From the NCBI GenBank assembly GCA_903856805.1, contig CAIOCZ010000165.1, positions 1-64,000 on the forward strand: DNA of 64,000 nt. The letters run 5' to 3'. The DNA is from an uncultured cyanobacterium (lineage in GTDB: Bacteria > Cyanobacteriota > Cyanobacteriia > PCC-6307 > Cyanobiaceae). The notes below the pieces were generated by a model. That model ran no database searches, was not told where the DNA came from, and saw nothing but the letters and a program-made list of their open reading frames with translations. Below, piece by piece: positions 25,735 to 35,472 of this stretch (position 1 is the first letter of the stretch; every line of letters starts with the position of its first letter). A program made the translations under genes and the position numbers.

Positions 25735-26652
25735 ATGGCAGTGGCCAGCCTTCCCCCCCCGGGGCTGCGGCAGCAGGTGCGTCTGGACGACTACACCACC
25801 TGGAAGGTGGGGGGTCCGGCCCAGTGGTTTGCCGAACCCGGTTCCCAGGACGAGCTGATCGGCCTGGCCGCCTGGGCCGCTGGCCAGGCCCTGCCCTATC
25901 GCTGCATCGGTGCCGGCTCCAACCTGCTGATTGCCGACTCTGGGCTGGAGGGGCTCACCCTCTGCAACCGTCGCCTGCAGGGAAGTCGCCTGGATCCGAC
26001 CAGCGGCCTGGTGGAGGCCGAGGCCGGCGAACCGATCCCCACCCTGGCCCGCAAGGCGGCCAGGGCCGGTCTGCACGGCCTGGAATGGTCCGTAGGGATT
26101 CCAGGCACCGTGGGGGGGGCGGTGGTGATGAACGCCGGTGCCCAGGGGGGCTGTACCGCCGAATGGCTGGATTCCGTGTGGGTGCTGGATCCGGCCCAAC
26201 CGGAGGCCCCCTTCCAGCTCACTGCTGCCGACCTTGATTTCCGCTATCGCCACAGTCGCCTGCAGCTGGAACCGCTGCTGGTTCTCTCGGCCCGATTCCG
26301 CCTCAGCCCCGGCCATGACCCGGCGGCCATCACCGCCCGCACCAGCAGCAACCTCCACAGCCGCACCAGCACCCAGCCCTATCAGCAGCCCAGTTGCGGC
26401 AGCGTGTTTCGCAACCCTGAGCCCCAGAAGGCCGGTCGGCTGATCGAGGATCTGGGCCTTAAGGGCCTGCGGGTGGGGGGCGCTGAGGTGTCGTCACTCC
26501 ACGCCAATTTCATCGTGAACACCGGCAGAGCCACGGCCGCCGAGATCGATGCCCTGATCCGCCAGGTGCAGGCACGGGTGCGGGAGGATCGGGGCATTGA
26601 GCTCCACCCGGAGGTGATGCGGCTTGGATTTGGGTCCACGGCGGGGCCTTAG
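25735..26652 (+). CDS. murB: UDP-N-acetylenolpyruvoylglucosamine reductase
   Basis: A 305-residue FAD enzyme that reduces UDP-GlcNAc-enolpyruvate to UDP-MurNAc. Signatures are [48 protein letters not shown] and [11 protein letters not shown], with the catalytic Ser in CGSVF and Glu near the end ([12 protein letters not shown]). Its ATG directly abuts the murC stop, so the two steps that bracket UDP-MurNAc formation and use are co-translated. Confidence 0.96.
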   Translation: MAVASLPPPGLRQQVRLDDYTTWKVGGPAQWFAEPGSQDELIGLAAWAAGQALPYRCIGAGSNLLIADSGLEGLTLCNRRLQGSRLDPTSGLVEAEAGEPIPTLARKAARAGLHGLEWSVGIPGTVGGAVVMNAGAQGGCTAEWLDSVWVLDPAQPEAPFQLTAADLDFRYRHSRLQLEPLLVLSARFRLSPGHDPAAITARTSSNLHSRTSTQPYQQPSCGSVFRNPEPQKAGRLIEDLGLKGLRVGGAEVSSLHANFIVNTGRATAAEIDALIRQVQARVREDRGIELHPEVMRLGFGSTAGP

Positions 26653-26678
26653 CCTGCGGCCACATCCAGATCATCGTC

Positions 26679-27020
26679 ATGGCGGGCTTCGGACTTCCTA
26701 ATTTCGGCCAGCTCACCGACGCCTTCCGCAAGGCACAGCAGATTCAGCAGGACGCCCAGAAACTCCAGCAGGAGCTTGATGGGATGGAACTGGAAGGCAA
26801 GAGTGCCAACGGCCTGGCCAGTGTCTGGTTGTCCGGTAACCAGCAGCCCCTGCGGGTGCGCCTCGATCCCGAGCTGCTCAACGGGGGCGCCGAAGCCGCC
26901 GAGGCCACGGTGTTTGAAGCCCTCCAGGAGGCCTATGCCCTCTCCACCAGCACCATGCGTGCCCGGATGGAGGAGCTCACCGGCGGTCTGGATCTGAACC
27001 TGCCGGGCCTGGGGGGCTGA
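26679..27020 (+). CDS. YbaB/EbfC-type nucleoid-associated protein
   Basis: A 113-residue protein with the helix-sheet-helix fold of the YbaB/EbfC family, which forms tweezer-like DNA-binding dimers. The first helix ([22 protein letters not shown]) and the strand [21 protein letters not shown] are typical; the second helix contains [21 protein letters not shown]. It lies 26 bp after murB and shares its last 44 bp with the convergent rsgA gene. Role in nucleoid or recombination is by family only. Confidence 0.93.
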   Translation: MAGFGLPNFGQLTDAFRKAQQIQQDAQKLQQELDGMELEGKSANGLASVWLSGNQQPLRVRLDPELLNGGAEAAEATVFEALQEAYALSTSTMRARMEELTGGLDLNLPGLGG

Positions 27021-28053
27021 GGTCCTCCTCCTCGGCCAACCGCTGACGATCCAGCCGCCGGGACCCTCGCCGCCACTGGGATTCCAGGCGGGGCTCCAGC
27101 CGGGCTCCCCGTTGCTTCAGGCCAGCGCCCTCGGGCCGGCAGCGGTTGGCCAGCAGCCGAGCCTGGGCCTCCACCTCCTCCAGGCACTGTCCGTAAAACT
27201 CGAATCGGTCCCAGTTGCTGCCGAAGATGCAACCGGGATCGTCCTGGTGGCGGCAGTTGCGGAAGCGGCAGCTGTCCCCCCCTGCCAGCCGAGAGCGGAG
27301 TTCGGGGAAGAGGGGGGCCAGGGCCAGGGGATCGCTGGGGAGGGCGGGTCGGTTGAAGCCCGGCGAATCGGCCACTAGTGCGCCCGGGGCCAGGGGGAAC
27401 AGCTCCACGTGACGGGTGGTGTGGCGCCCCCGTTGCAGACGGCCGGAGACCTCCCCCACCCGCAGCTGCAGGGCTGGCAGCAGGGCGTTGAGCAGGCTGC
27501 TCTTGCCGACGCCGCTTGGCCCGCATAGGACGGAAATGCCCGGTTGGCTCAGAACCTGCCGCAACCGTTCCAGCCCCCCACCGCTCTGACAGGACAGCGC
27601 AATCGGCGGATAGCCCCAGCCGGTGGTCCGCTGGCACCAGGCAGCCAACCGGGGGGCCTCCACCAGGTCGGCCTTGGCCAGCACCAACTGCACGGCCTGG
27701 CCGGTGGCTTCGGCCGTGAGCAGAAAGCGGGTGAGCTGCAGTGGATCGAGATGGGGCTCCTCGAGGGCCGTCACCACCACCACCCGACTCACGTTGGCCA
27801 CGGCCGGACGCTCCAACAGGGTGGTGCGCGGTTCGAGACGGGCCACGGCACCTCGTCCGGCGACCCAGTCGATGCCGTCCACACCCACCCGATCGCCTAC
27901 GCAGATCTGCTGGCCGCTCTTGCTTAGGCGGGTACGACGGATGCAAAGGAGGTGATCCTGGCCTCCGGGACCTGGGTGGTCCAGCACCACCTGGCAAAAA
28001 TTGGCCTGCAGGGCCACCACCAGACCGGTGGCGCTTAGGCCGGTAGCGCTCAC
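26977..28053 (-). CDS. rsgA: Small ribosomal subunit biogenesis GTPase RsgA
   Basis: A 358-residue circularly permuted GTPase that checks late 30S assembly. After an OB domain come G4 (LAKADLV, 125-131), then the P-loop GPSGVGKSS (178-186), then DSPGF (G3): the G4-G1-G3 order is the family hallmark. The zinc site [14 protein letters not shown] lies near the end. The C-terminal 50 residues are basic and extended, and the last 44 bp overlap ybaB. Start GTG 28053 overlaps the tusA stop by 4 bases (GTGA), so it is coupled to tusA. Confidence 0.94.
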   Translation of the reverse strand: MSATGLSATGLVVALQANFCQVVLDHPGPGGQDHLLCIRRTRLSKSGQQICVGDRVGVDGIDWVAGRGAVARLEPRTTLLERPAVANVSRVVVVTALEEPHLDPLQLTRFLLTAEATGQAVQLVLAKADLVEAPRLAAWCQRTTGWGYPPIALSCQSGGGLERLRQVLSQPGISVLCGPSGVGKSSLLNALLPALQLRVGEVSGRLQRGRHTTRHVELFPLAPGALVADSPGFNRPALPSDPLALAPLFPELRSRLAGGDSCRFRNCRHQDDPGCIFGSNWDRFEFYGQCLEEVEAQARLLANRCRPEGAGLKQRGARLEPRLESQWRRGSRRLDRQRLAEEEDLSPPGPAGSDPDRR

Positions 28054-28313
28054 GGGCCGCGCCTGATGAGCAACCGCACGCCACCGCTCGGGAGGATCTC
28101 TACCACCACCCCGTGGCCTTCATTCCGCAGGCCCTCCGCCACCATCTGTTCCGGTTCCCCAGCATCGAGATCCACCTGCAGCAGTCCCCCGGGCGGCAGC
28201 TTCTCCAGGGCCAATCGGCTGCGGATGAAGTTCACCGGACAGGGGGTCCCCCGCAGGTTGAGTTGGGCCAGGGGGGTGGCGTCGGGCTCCGATGCAGGGG
28301 AATGGGCTGCCAC
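28050..28313 (-). CDS. TusA/SirA-family sulfur-carrier-like protein
   Basis: An 87-residue protein of the TusA fold. The conserved Cys25 sits in LRGTPCPVNF, the place of the sulfur-carrying CPxP motif, though the second Pro is Asn here (CPVN). The rest (LEKLPPGGLLQVDLD and the Gly-rich end) fits the two-layer sandwich. Start GTG 28313, two bases past the dnaJ stop. The cluster grpE-dnaJ-tusA-rsgA is tightly packed, linking it to protein and ribosome assembly by position; its partner is unknown. Confidence 0.9.
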   Translation of the reverse strand: MAAHSPASEPDATPLAQLNLRGTPCPVNFIRSRLALEKLPPGGLLQVDLDAGEPEQMVAEGLRNEGHGVVVEILPSGGVRLLIRRGP

Positions 28314-28315
28314 GG

Positions 28316-29443
28316 TCAGCCGAACAGCCCGCCGAACAGGCCGCTCTTGTGGGGGGGGCGTTGATCCTTGCGGCTGTGGTGACCAGCCAGCTTCTCCAGC
28401 AGCTCCCGTTCATCGCTGCTGAGCTTGGTGGGGAGCTGCACCTTCACGGTGAATTGGTGATTGCCGCGGGCAACGGGATTGCCCAGTCGCGGCACCCCTT
28501 TGCCGGCGAGGGTGATCACCGCACCTGGTTGGGTACCGGCGGGAATGGGTAGGGATTCGTTGCCATCCACCGTTTCCACCTCGATGGTGTCGCCGAGGAT
28601 CGCCTGCAGGTAGTTGAGGGTGATTTCGGAGTGGATGGTGGTGCCATCCCGGCGCAGGCCCGACTGGGATTGGACGCTGAGGAAGACATACAGATCGCCC
28701 GCTGGACCGCCCCGCTGGCCGGCGTTGCCCTCATTGGACACCCGCAGCCGGGTGCCGGTGTCCACCCCTGCGGGAATGTTGATGCGCAATTTCTTGCGCA
28801 CCTGGTTGAGTCCCTGGCCGCTACAGCTGTTGCAGGGGTCGGCGATCACCTGACCGCTGCCTTCGCAGGTGGGGCAGGGGGCCACCTGGGTGAAACTGCC
28901 GAAGGGGGTGCGGGTGGCGCGCCGCACCTGGCCGGCGCCATTGCAGGTGCCACAGCTGGTGGGGCCGCTGCCGGCCTTAGCTCCGGAGCCGCTGCAGGTG
29001 GTGCAGGTTTCCTGATGGCGGATCTGCACTTCCTTTTCCACACCGAACACCGCTTCGCTGAAGCTGATGCCCAGATCGAGGCGCAGGTCGTCCCCCTGGC
29101 GGGGGCCGCGGCGGCGTTGGCCGCCACCACCGCCACCACCGCCGGCCCCACCAAAGCCGCTGAAGAAGGTCTCGAACAGGTCGGCAAAGCCCCCCATGTC
29201 CCCCATGTCGGGCATGCCCCCAGCCCCGCCGACGCCGGCTTCACCGAACTGGTCGTAGCGGGCACGGGTCTGGGGATCGCTGAGCACCTCATAGGCACGA
29301 CCGATGTCCTTGAAACGGTCTTCAGCGCCTGGATCCTTGTTGACGTCAGGGTGGAATTGACGCGCCAGGCGCCGATAGGCCCGCTTGAGGCTGTCGGCGT
29401 CCGCATCGCGGCCAACCCCGAGCAGGTCGTAGTAGTCGGCCAT
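28316..29443 (-). CDS. dnaJ: Chaperone DnaJ (Hsp40), full length
   Basis: A 375-residue type I J-protein. J-domain with HPD in QFHPDVNKD, a Gly-rich linker (about 75-112), four zinc-finger repeats of CxxCxGxG type ([32 protein letters not shown]), and the C-terminal substrate domains. It stimulates DnaK ATPase. ATG 29443 overlaps the grpE stop by one base (TAATG), so grpE-dnaJ are coupled. All key residues are intact. Confidence 0.97.
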   Translation of the reverse strand: MADYYDLLGVGRDADADSLKRAYRRLARQFHPDVNKDPGAEDRFKDIGRAYEVLSDPQTRARYDQFGEAGVGGAGGMPDMGDMGGFADLFETFFSGFGGAGGGGGGGGQRRRGPRQGDDLRLDLGISFSEAVFGVEKEVQIRHQETCTTCSGSGAKAGSGPTSCGTCNGAGQVRRATRTPFGSFTQVAPCPTCEGSGQVIADPCNSCSGQGLNQVRKKLRINIPAGVDTGTRLRVSNEGNAGQRGGPAGDLYVFLSVQSQSGLRRDGTTIHSEITLNYLQAILGDTIEVETVDGNESLPIPAGTQPGAVITLAGKGVPRLGNPVARGNHQFTVKVQLPTKLSSDERELLEKLAGHHSRKDQRPPHKSGLFGGLFG

Positions 29444-30135
29444 TAGCCCGCCTGCTCCGGCTCAGGGGCGCTGGCGCTGCCTGCCTCCGGGCCTGGTCCC
29501 ATGGACACCTTGACCAGGGCGTGGCGCAGCACCCGCTCGTTGAGGCGATAGCCGCGCTGCAGCTCTTCGATCACCAGGTCTTCGGCATGGTCGTGGCTGG
29601 GTTCGCGCAACACCGCCTCATGCAGATTGGGATCAAAGGGTTCCCCCTCCACCCGCATCGGTGAAACGCCCAGTTGCTTGAACACATCCACTAATTGTTT
29701 GTAGAGATTCTGGTAACTGCGATGGAGGGTCTGGGCTTCCTCGCTCTGGGGATTGAGCTGCTGGCGGGCACGATCGAAGTTGTCCACCACGGGCAGGATT
29801 TCGCTCAGGGTGGTGCAGGTGATCTGCAGGCGCAAATCGTCTTGGTCGCGACTCTGGCGCTTGCGGAAATTGTCAAAGTCGGCGGCGATACGCACGTACT
29901 GACCCCGGAGGGTCTCATGTTCAGCTTGGAGGGCCGCCAGTTTCGTTTCGAGCTGCTGGACGCGGTTGTCCCCGCTCGGTTCGCCGGTGGGCTCGTTGGC
30001 TGGGCCGGCGTCGGTGGCCTCGGTGGCGGTCGGGGCCTCAGCGCCGGCCTCCGACTCCGAGGGCAAGTCCGGCGCCGCTGTCGGCTCGAGGAAGTCGAAC
30101 CCGGAGGGAGGGGCCGGGGTGGTGTCGCCGCTCAT
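29443..30135 (-). CDS. grpE: Nucleotide exchange factor GrpE
   Basis: A 230-residue co-chaperone that releases ADP from DnaK. The N-terminal 60 residues are acidic and disordered, then a long coiled coil ([20 protein letters not shown]), the four-helix region ([14 protein letters not shown]) and the beta-wing ([32 protein letters not shown]). ATG 30135 is my choice; ATGs at 30144 and 30165 in frame are nearly as good. No CIRCE element is seen in the 262-bp divergent space before pilB. Confidence 0.95.
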   Translation of the reverse strand: MSGDTTPAPPSGFDFLEPTAAPDLPSESEAGAEAPTATEATDAGPANEPTGEPSGDNRVQQLETKLAALQAEHETLRGQYVRIAADFDNFRKRQSRDQDDLRLQITCTTLSEILPVVDNFDRARQQLNPQSEEAQTLHRSYQNLYKQLVDVFKQLGVSPMRVEGEPFDPNLHEAVLREPSHDHAEDLVIEELQRGYRLNERVLRHALVKVSMGPGPEAGSASAPEPEQAG

Positions 30136-30397
30136 GCTGACCATCGCGGAATTTTGGATGGACATATGTTGAAGGTCCGGGCGGCACCCCCACAAGCGGC
30201 GGAAGCCCGCACCTTGAGTCCCGGCCTCCCCATAGCCCCTTTTCTCAACCTGGGTTCGCTTGGCGTCCACCGCGCCAGCCGTTCGGCGGAGCTGCACAAC
30301 TGCAGCGGATCCGGCAGGATGGCTTCCAATGCACCCCGAAATTCTGGGGTGGCCGAGTGCGCCGTGATCGCCCTGTGTCCCTAGCCCCGGCCCGTCG

Positions 30398-31846
30398 ATG
30401 ACTTTCTCGTCCACGTCCGTGGAGCAGCCCAGCCAAGCGCGGCCTTCCCTCTTTCAAGATCTGGATCTGAACCAGGCCAGCGGGGTTCAGGCGGACACCG
30501 AGCAGCCGGTGGAGGATCTGGAAATCAGCCGGGAAACGTCCCTGTCCCCCGTGATGAGCCTGGTGGATCGGGTGCTCATCGAAGCGCTCACCACCGGGGC
30601 CAGCGACATCCATGTGGAACCGCAGGACGACGGCATGTTGATCCGTTTCCGTCAGGACGGCGTGCTCCGGCTGGTGGAGACCCTGCCCAAAACCCTGGTG
30701 CCGGCGGTCACGTCCCGGCTGAAGATCATGGCCGACCTGGATATCGCCGAACGGCGATTGCCCCAGGACGGCCGCATCCGGCGGTCCTTCCGTGGCCGCA
30801 CCATGGACTTTCGGATCAGCACCCTGCCCACCCGCCATGGGGAAAAAGTGGTGCTGCGGCTGCTGGACAGTGGCGCCACCCAGTTGGGCCTCGACACCCT
30901 GATCACCGATCCGGTTGTGCGGGAGGTGCTGCGGGACCTGGGCAGCAAGCCCTTTGGCATGATTTTGGTCACGGGGCCCACGGGATCGGGCAAGTCGACC
31001 ACCCTCTATGCCTTGCTGTCGGAACGCAATGACCCCGGGATCAACATCGCCACGGTGGAAGATCCCATTGAATATTCGCTCAGAGGCATCACCCAGACCC
31101 AGGTGAACAGGGAGAAGGGCTATGACTTCAGTACGGCCCTTCGGGCGTTCATGCGCCAGGATCCGGATGTGCTTCTGGTGGGCGAAACCCGCGACCTGGA
31201 AACGGCGCGTACGGCCATCGAAGCGGCCCTCACCGGCCATCTGGTGCTGACCACCCTGCATTGCAACGATGCCGCCAGTGCCTTCGCCCGCCTGGATGAG
31301 ATGGGCGTGGAGCCGTTTCTGGTGAGTGCATCGTTGTTGGGGGTGGTGTCCCAGCGGCTGGTTCGTCACCTCTGCGCGGATTGTCGGGTGGCCTACCGGC
31401 CGGATCAAGAGGAGCTGGCGCGGTTTGGCCTGGCCGCCAGCGATGAGCATCACATCACTTTTTTCCGGGCCACCACCACCCACGCCGGGGCCGAGGGGTG
31501 CTGCCCCCGCTGCCAGGGACGGGGCTATTCCGGCCGACTGGGTGTCTATGAAATTCTGCGGACCACCGAAACCCTGTCCTCGGCTGTGGCCAAACGGGCC
31601 AGCACCGACCAGCTCCGTCGCCTGGCCCTGGAAACGGGCATGAAGACCCTGCTGGGCTACGGCCTGGATCTAGTGCGTCAAGGGCTCACCACCCTGGAGG
31701 AGGTGGAGCGGATGCTGCTTACCGACACGGGCCTGGAATCGGAGCGTCGGGCCCGGGCCCTGAGCACGCTCACCTGCAAGGGCTGTGGTGCGGGATTGCA
31801 AGATGAGTGGCTGGATTGCCCCTACTGTCTGCGGGTGAGGCAATGA
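30398..31846 (+). CDS. pilB: Type IV pilus extension ATPase (PilB/GspE type), short form
   Basis: A 482-residue AAA-like hexameric ATPase. It has the PAS-like N2 region ([19 protein letters not shown]), Walker [11 protein letters not shown], the Asp box VEDPIEY, Walker [12 protein letters not shown] and the His box [10 protein letters not shown] zinc site is made by LCADC and CCPRCQGRG. It lacks the N-terminal domain of about 150-180 residues of full-length PilB, and it carries an additional CxxC-x10-CxxC ribbon at the very end (CKGC...CPYC). Start ATG 30398; the stop overlaps pilT (ATGA). Confidence 0.93.
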   Translation: MTFSSTSVEQPSQARPSLFQDLDLNQASGVQADTEQPVEDLEISRETSLSPVMSLVDRVLIEALTTGASDIHVEPQDDGMLIRFRQDGVLRLVETLPKTLVPAVTSRLKIMADLDIAERRLPQDGRIRRSFRGRTMDFRISTLPTRHGEKVVLRLLDSGATQLGLDTLITDPVVREVLRDLGSKPFGMILVTGPTGSGKSTTLYALLSERNDPGINIATVEDPIEYSLRGITQTQVNREKGYDFSTALRAFMRQDPDVLLVGETRDLETARTAIEAALTGHLVLTTLHCNDAASAFARLDEMGVEPFLVSASLLGVVSQRLVRHLCADCRVAYRPDQEELARFGLAASDEHHITFFRATTTHAGAEGCCPRCQGRGYSGRLGVYEILRTTETLSSAVAKRASTDQLRRLALETGMKTLLGYGLDLVRQGLTTLEEVERMLLTDTGLESERRARALSTLTCKGCGAGLQDEWLDCPYCLRVRQ

Positions 31847-32931
31847 GCCCGATGGATTTTCACATCGAAGACCTCATGGTCGAGCTGGTGAAGGGGGGGG
31901 GCAGCGATCTGCACCTGGCTGCCGGTCAGCCCCCCTTTGGCCGCTTCAACGGCAAATTGCGGCCGATTGTGCAGGACTTGATTCTGAACGAGGATCAGTG
32001 TAATCGCCTGATCTTTGATTTGCTCAATAATTCTCAGCGTAAACAGCTTGAGCAGAATTGGGACCTGGACTGCTCCTATGGTCTCAAGGGCGTGGCCCGG
32101 TTCCGGGTCAATGTGTATCGCCAGCGGGGCACCTATGCGGCCTGTCTCCGGGCGCTGGGCAATTCGATCCCTCCCTTGAGTCAGTTGGGCATGCCGCCGG
32201 TGGTGGAGGAGATCAGCCGGAAACCCAAGGGCTTGGTCCTGGTTACGGGTCCCACCGGGTCTGGCAAGACCACCACCTTGGCCTCACTGCTGGACCATAT
32301 TAATAATACCCGTTCAGAGCATATTCTTACCATTGAGGATCCCATTGAGTTCACCTATAAGAATGCTCGCTCCCTGATTCATCAACGGGAGGTGAATGAA
32401 GACACCCGTAGCTTCTCGAATGCGCTCCGCGCCGCCCTGCGCGAGGATCCTGATGTGATCTTGGTGGGTGAGATGCGCGATCTGGAGACGATCCAGTTGG
32501 CGATCACTGCCGCTGAAACCGGCCACCTGGTGTTTGGAACGCTGCACACCAGTTCCGCTGCCCAGACCGTGGATCGGATGGTGGATGTGTTCCCCGGCAG
32601 CCAGCAGACTCAGATTCGGGTTCAGCTGAGCACCAGTCTGTTGGCGGTGTTTTCGCAGACGCTCTGCCAGCGGGCCCAACCCACCGCGGGGCAATTTGGT
32701 CGGGTGATGGCCCAGGAAATCATGGTCAACACGCCGGCCATCGCCAACTTGATCCGTGAAGGGAAGACGGCCCAGCTCTATTCCCAGCTCCAGACCGGTG
32801 CCCAGATGGGCATGCAGACCCTGGAACGGGCCCTGACCAATCTGGTGCGTGAAGGAACGGTCAGCCGTGCCGAGGCGTTGCTCAAAACGACCAAGCCGGA
32901 AGAGCTGGAACGGCTGCTGCAGCAACTTTGA
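31843..32931 (+). CDS. pilT: Type IV pilus retraction ATPase
   Basis: A 362-residue hexameric ATPase that powers pilus retraction and twitching. Signatures are GSDLHLAAGQPP at the start, Walker A GPTGSGKTTT, the Asp box IEDPIEF, LREDPDVILVGE and the AAETGHLVFGTLHTSSA His box. The start ATG 31843 overlaps the pilB stop in ATGA. The DNA here and in pilC is less GC-rich than around it in places. Confidence 0.96.
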   Translation: MSPMDFHIEDLMVELVKGGGSDLHLAAGQPPFGRFNGKLRPIVQDLILNEDQCNRLIFDLLNNSQRKQLEQNWDLDCSYGLKGVARFRVNVYRQRGTYAACLRALGNSIPPLSQLGMPPVVEEISRKPKGLVLVTGPTGSGKTTTLASLLDHINNTRSEHILTIEDPIEFTYKNARSLIHQREVNEDTRSFSNALRAALREDPDVILVGEMRDLETIQLAITAAETGHLVFGTLHTSSAAQTVDRMVDVFPGSQQTQIRVQLSTSLLAVFSQTLCQRAQPTAGQFGRVMAQEIMVNTPAIANLIREGKTAQLYSQLQTGAQMGMQTLERALTNLVREGTVSRAEALLKTTKPEELERLLQQL

Positions 32932-32957
32932 ACGATGGCCCGGATCTGACCTGAACG

Positions 32958-34196
32958 ATGCCCACCTTTCTCGTTACCCACGTCACAAAATCCGGTCGGA
33001 AACGTGAGTTCACGTTGATGGCCGATAACCCTTCGACAGCCCGTCGCGATTTGCGCCGGCGCGGCATCCTGCCCACCACCTTGGTGCGTAAAGAATCTGG
33101 CCCTGTCAGCCAGAAGCCCCCGTGGTACGCGATGGATCTATCCACGCTGCTGGAAGGCGGGATCACGGTGCGGGATAAGGCCCTGTTTGCCAGCAAGCTT
33201 TCGGCCTTGGTGGATGCGGGGGTGCCGATTTTGCGAAGTTTGGATCTGATGAAAAATCAGCAGCGCTCCCCCGCGTTCAAGCGCGCCCTGACGGCCATGG
33301 CCCAGGATGTCAATCAGGGTGGAAGCCTGGGCAATGCGATGCGCCGTTGGCCCAAGATCTTTGACAATCTTTGTATCGCCATGGTGGAAGCGGGCGAGGC
33401 GGGCGGTGTTCTGGATGAAACGCTTAAGCGCCTGGCCACGCTGCTGGAAGAAACCAGCAAGCTTCAGAATCAGATCAAGGGAGCCATGGGCTATCCCATC
33501 ACTGTTCTGGTGGTGGCGATCTCGGTGTTTCTGGCGATGACAATCTTCCTGATTCCCACCTTTTCAGGCATCTTTGAGCAGCTCGGCGCCGATCTGCCAC
33601 TGTTCACTCAAATGATGGTGGATTTCAGTGGTTTTCTCCGCTCCTGGAAGGCGTTGGTCTTGGTTGGCCTGCTGGTGCTTGTGGGGATGTGGTTCATGGC
33701 CTTTTATCGTACGGCGAATGGCCGGCGCCAAGTGGATGGTTTGTTGTTAAAAACGCCTTTATTCGGCGATCTTCAAACCAAGTCTGCCACCGCCCAGTTC
33801 TGCCGCACGATGAGTTCCCTCTCCCGTGCTGGTGTGCCCATCCTTCAGGCCTTGGAGATCGTTCGCGATACCACCAGCAACACGATCTTTGGGGATGCCT
33901 TGGCAAGTTCCAGGGTGGAAGTGAGCGAGGGCATCCCTTTGAGTATTGCCTTGAGCATGAAAAAAGTGTTTCCTGAGATGGCCATCAGTATGTTAGCGAT
34001 CGGTGAGGAAACGGGTGAAATGGATGCCATGCTGTCCAAGGTTGCCGACTTCTATGAGGATGAAGTCTCTACGACGGTCAAGGCAATGACGGCCATGTTG
34101 GAGCCGGCCATGATTGTGCTTGTCGGTGCGATTGTTGCTTCGGTGTTGGTGGCGATGTATCTGCCGATGTTCTCCGTGTTTGAGCACATTCACTGA
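32958..34196 (+). CDS. pilC: Type IV pilus inner-membrane platform protein
   Basis: A 412-residue polytopic membrane protein with the two repeated GspF domains (KALFASKLSALVDAGVPILRSL and TAQFCRTMSSLSRAGVPILQALE) and three membrane helices (about 175-200, 225-250 and near the end, MIVLVGAIVASVLVAMYLP). It couples PilB/PilT motion to the pilus fibre. It begins 26 bp after pilT, in the same operon; no pilin gene is in the window. Confidence 0.95.
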   Translation: MPTFLVTHVTKSGRKREFTLMADNPSTARRDLRRRGILPTTLVRKESGPVSQKPPWYAMDLSTLLEGGITVRDKALFASKLSALVDAGVPILRSLDLMKNQQRSPAFKRALTAMAQDVNQGGSLGNAMRRWPKIFDNLCIAMVEAGEAGGVLDETLKRLATLLEETSKLQNQIKGAMGYPITVLVVAISVFLAMTIFLIPTFSGIFEQLGADLPLFTQMMVDFSGFLRSWKALVLVGLLVLVGMWFMAFYRTANGRRQVDGLLLKTPLFGDLQTKSATAQFCRTMSSLSRAGVPILQALEIVRDTTSNTIFGDALASSRVEVSEGIPLSIALSMKKVFPEMAISMLAIGEETGEMDAMLSKVADFYEDEVSTTVKAMTAMLEPAMIVLVGAIVASVLVAMYLPMFSVFEHIH

Positions 34197-34212
34197 GGCC
34201 CATTCAAGGTGT

Positions 34213-35466
34213 TCAGGAGGCGGCCAGGGCTTGGCCGGCCACCCAGCCCGAGCTCCAGCAATGCTGGAAATTGAAGCCTCCAGTGACCCCATCCACATCG
34301 AGGAGTTCCCCCACCAGGTAGAGGCCTGGGCAGCAGCGGCTTTCCATCGTGGCTAGATTCATCTCCCCCAGGGGAATGCCTCCGGCGGTTACGAACTCCT
34401 CCCCGAACGGTCCTCGGCCGGCGATCGTGTAGCGGCTGGATCGCAGGGCTGTGATCAGGGCCAGCTCGCTGCGTCGGGGCAGATCGGCCCAGCGCCGGGC
34501 GGGATCCAGTCCCTGCTCTTCCAGGAGGGCCAGCCAGAGGCGTCGGCTGAGGGCCGGCCAGGGGCGGCTGGAGCCCAGCTGGCGGCGCCCCTGCTCCCGT
34601 CGGGCCGACTGGAAGCAATCCTCCAGCTCGGCCTGGCTCCAGCCGCCCGTCCAGTCCACCAGCAGGTCACCGCAGTACTGCTGCTCCTGGAGCATGCGGG
34701 CGGCGAAGGCGGTGAGGCGCAGGGTGGCCGGTCCGCTCAGTCCCCGGTGAGTGATCAGGACGGGGCCGCGTTGGAGCTGCCGTTGGTGGCGTGGGCCACG
34801 GCGGCCTTGGGGCGGCAACAGCTCCAGCTGCACCGGATCCATCACCACCCCGGCTAGGGCCGCCAGCGGTTGGCCGGCGAGGGAGAGGCTGAACAGGGAG
34901 GGCACTGGCGGGACCAGTCCGTGGCCCAGGCTTGCCGCCAGCCTCCGCCCGCTGGGATGGCTGCCGGTGGCCAGCACCAGTCGGTCGCAGCTCAAGGTGC
35001 GACCGGAGCGCAGTCGCAGCCGGAACCTCGACTCCACAGCCTCAGCTGCCTGCAGGGCCTCTGACGTCACGACCTCCACCCCAGCGGCCTGGGCGGCCCG
35101 ACGCAGGGTGGCGATCACGGCGCTGGAGCGGTTGGCGCGGGGGAACATCCGACCGTCCGACTCCTCCACCAGCTCCAGGCCATGGGCATCGAACCAGGCC
35201 ACCGCATCGCCACTGGCGAAGCGGGAGAAGGGTCCGCGGAGCGCTGCACCCCCCCGCGGGTAATGGCCCACAAGGGCGCGGGGATCCCAACAGGCATGGG
35301 TGACGTTGCAACGGCCGCCCCCGCTGATCCGCACCTTGTTCAGAGGCTCGGCGGTGGCCTCCAGCACCCACACATCGGTGGCACCCGCTTCTGCCGCCGT
35401 GATCGCCGCCATGAAGCCAGCTGCCCCCCCCCCCGCGACCAACACGGACACACGGCTCGGCAGCAT
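34213..35466 (-). CDS. BaiN/RdsA (HI0933)-family flavoprotein
   Basis: A 417-residue FAD-dependent oxidoreductase. The dinucleotide motif is VLVAGGGAAGFMAA at the start, the family hallmark KVRISGGGRCNVT follows, and the C-terminus has the FAD-closing motif LVGELLDVDGVTGGFNFQHCWSSG (given here in parts: GELLDVDG and GGFNFQ). Members are mostly uncharacterised reductases. ATG 35466 lies only 6 bp from the divergent dusA start. Substrate unknown. Confidence 0.92.
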   Translation of the reverse strand: MLPSRVSVLVAGGGAAGFMAAITAAEAGATDVWVLEATAEPLNKVRISGGGRCNVTHACWDPRALVGHYPRGGAALRGPFSRFASGDAVAWFDAHGLELVEESDGRMFPRANRSSAVIATLRRAAQAAGVEVVTSEALQAAEAVESRFRLRLRSGRTLSCDRLVLATGSHPSGRRLAASLGHGLVPPVPSLFSLSLAGQPLAALAGVVMDPVQLELLPPQGRRGPRHQRQLQRGPVLITHRGLSGPATLRLTAFAARMLQEQQYCGDLLVDWTGGWSQAELEDCFQSARREQGRRQLGSSRPWPALSRRLWLALLEEQGLDPARRWADLPRRSELALITALRSSRYTIAGRGPFGEEFVTAGGIPLGEMNLATMESRCCPGLYLVGELLDVDGVTGGFNFQHCWSSGWVAGQALAAS

Positions 35467-35472
35467 GGGGCG

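Noticed and set aside
30136-30397. CIRCE heat-shock element before grpE
   Set aside because: I looked for the TTAGCACTC...GAGTGCTAA inverted repeat in the divergent space and did not see it.
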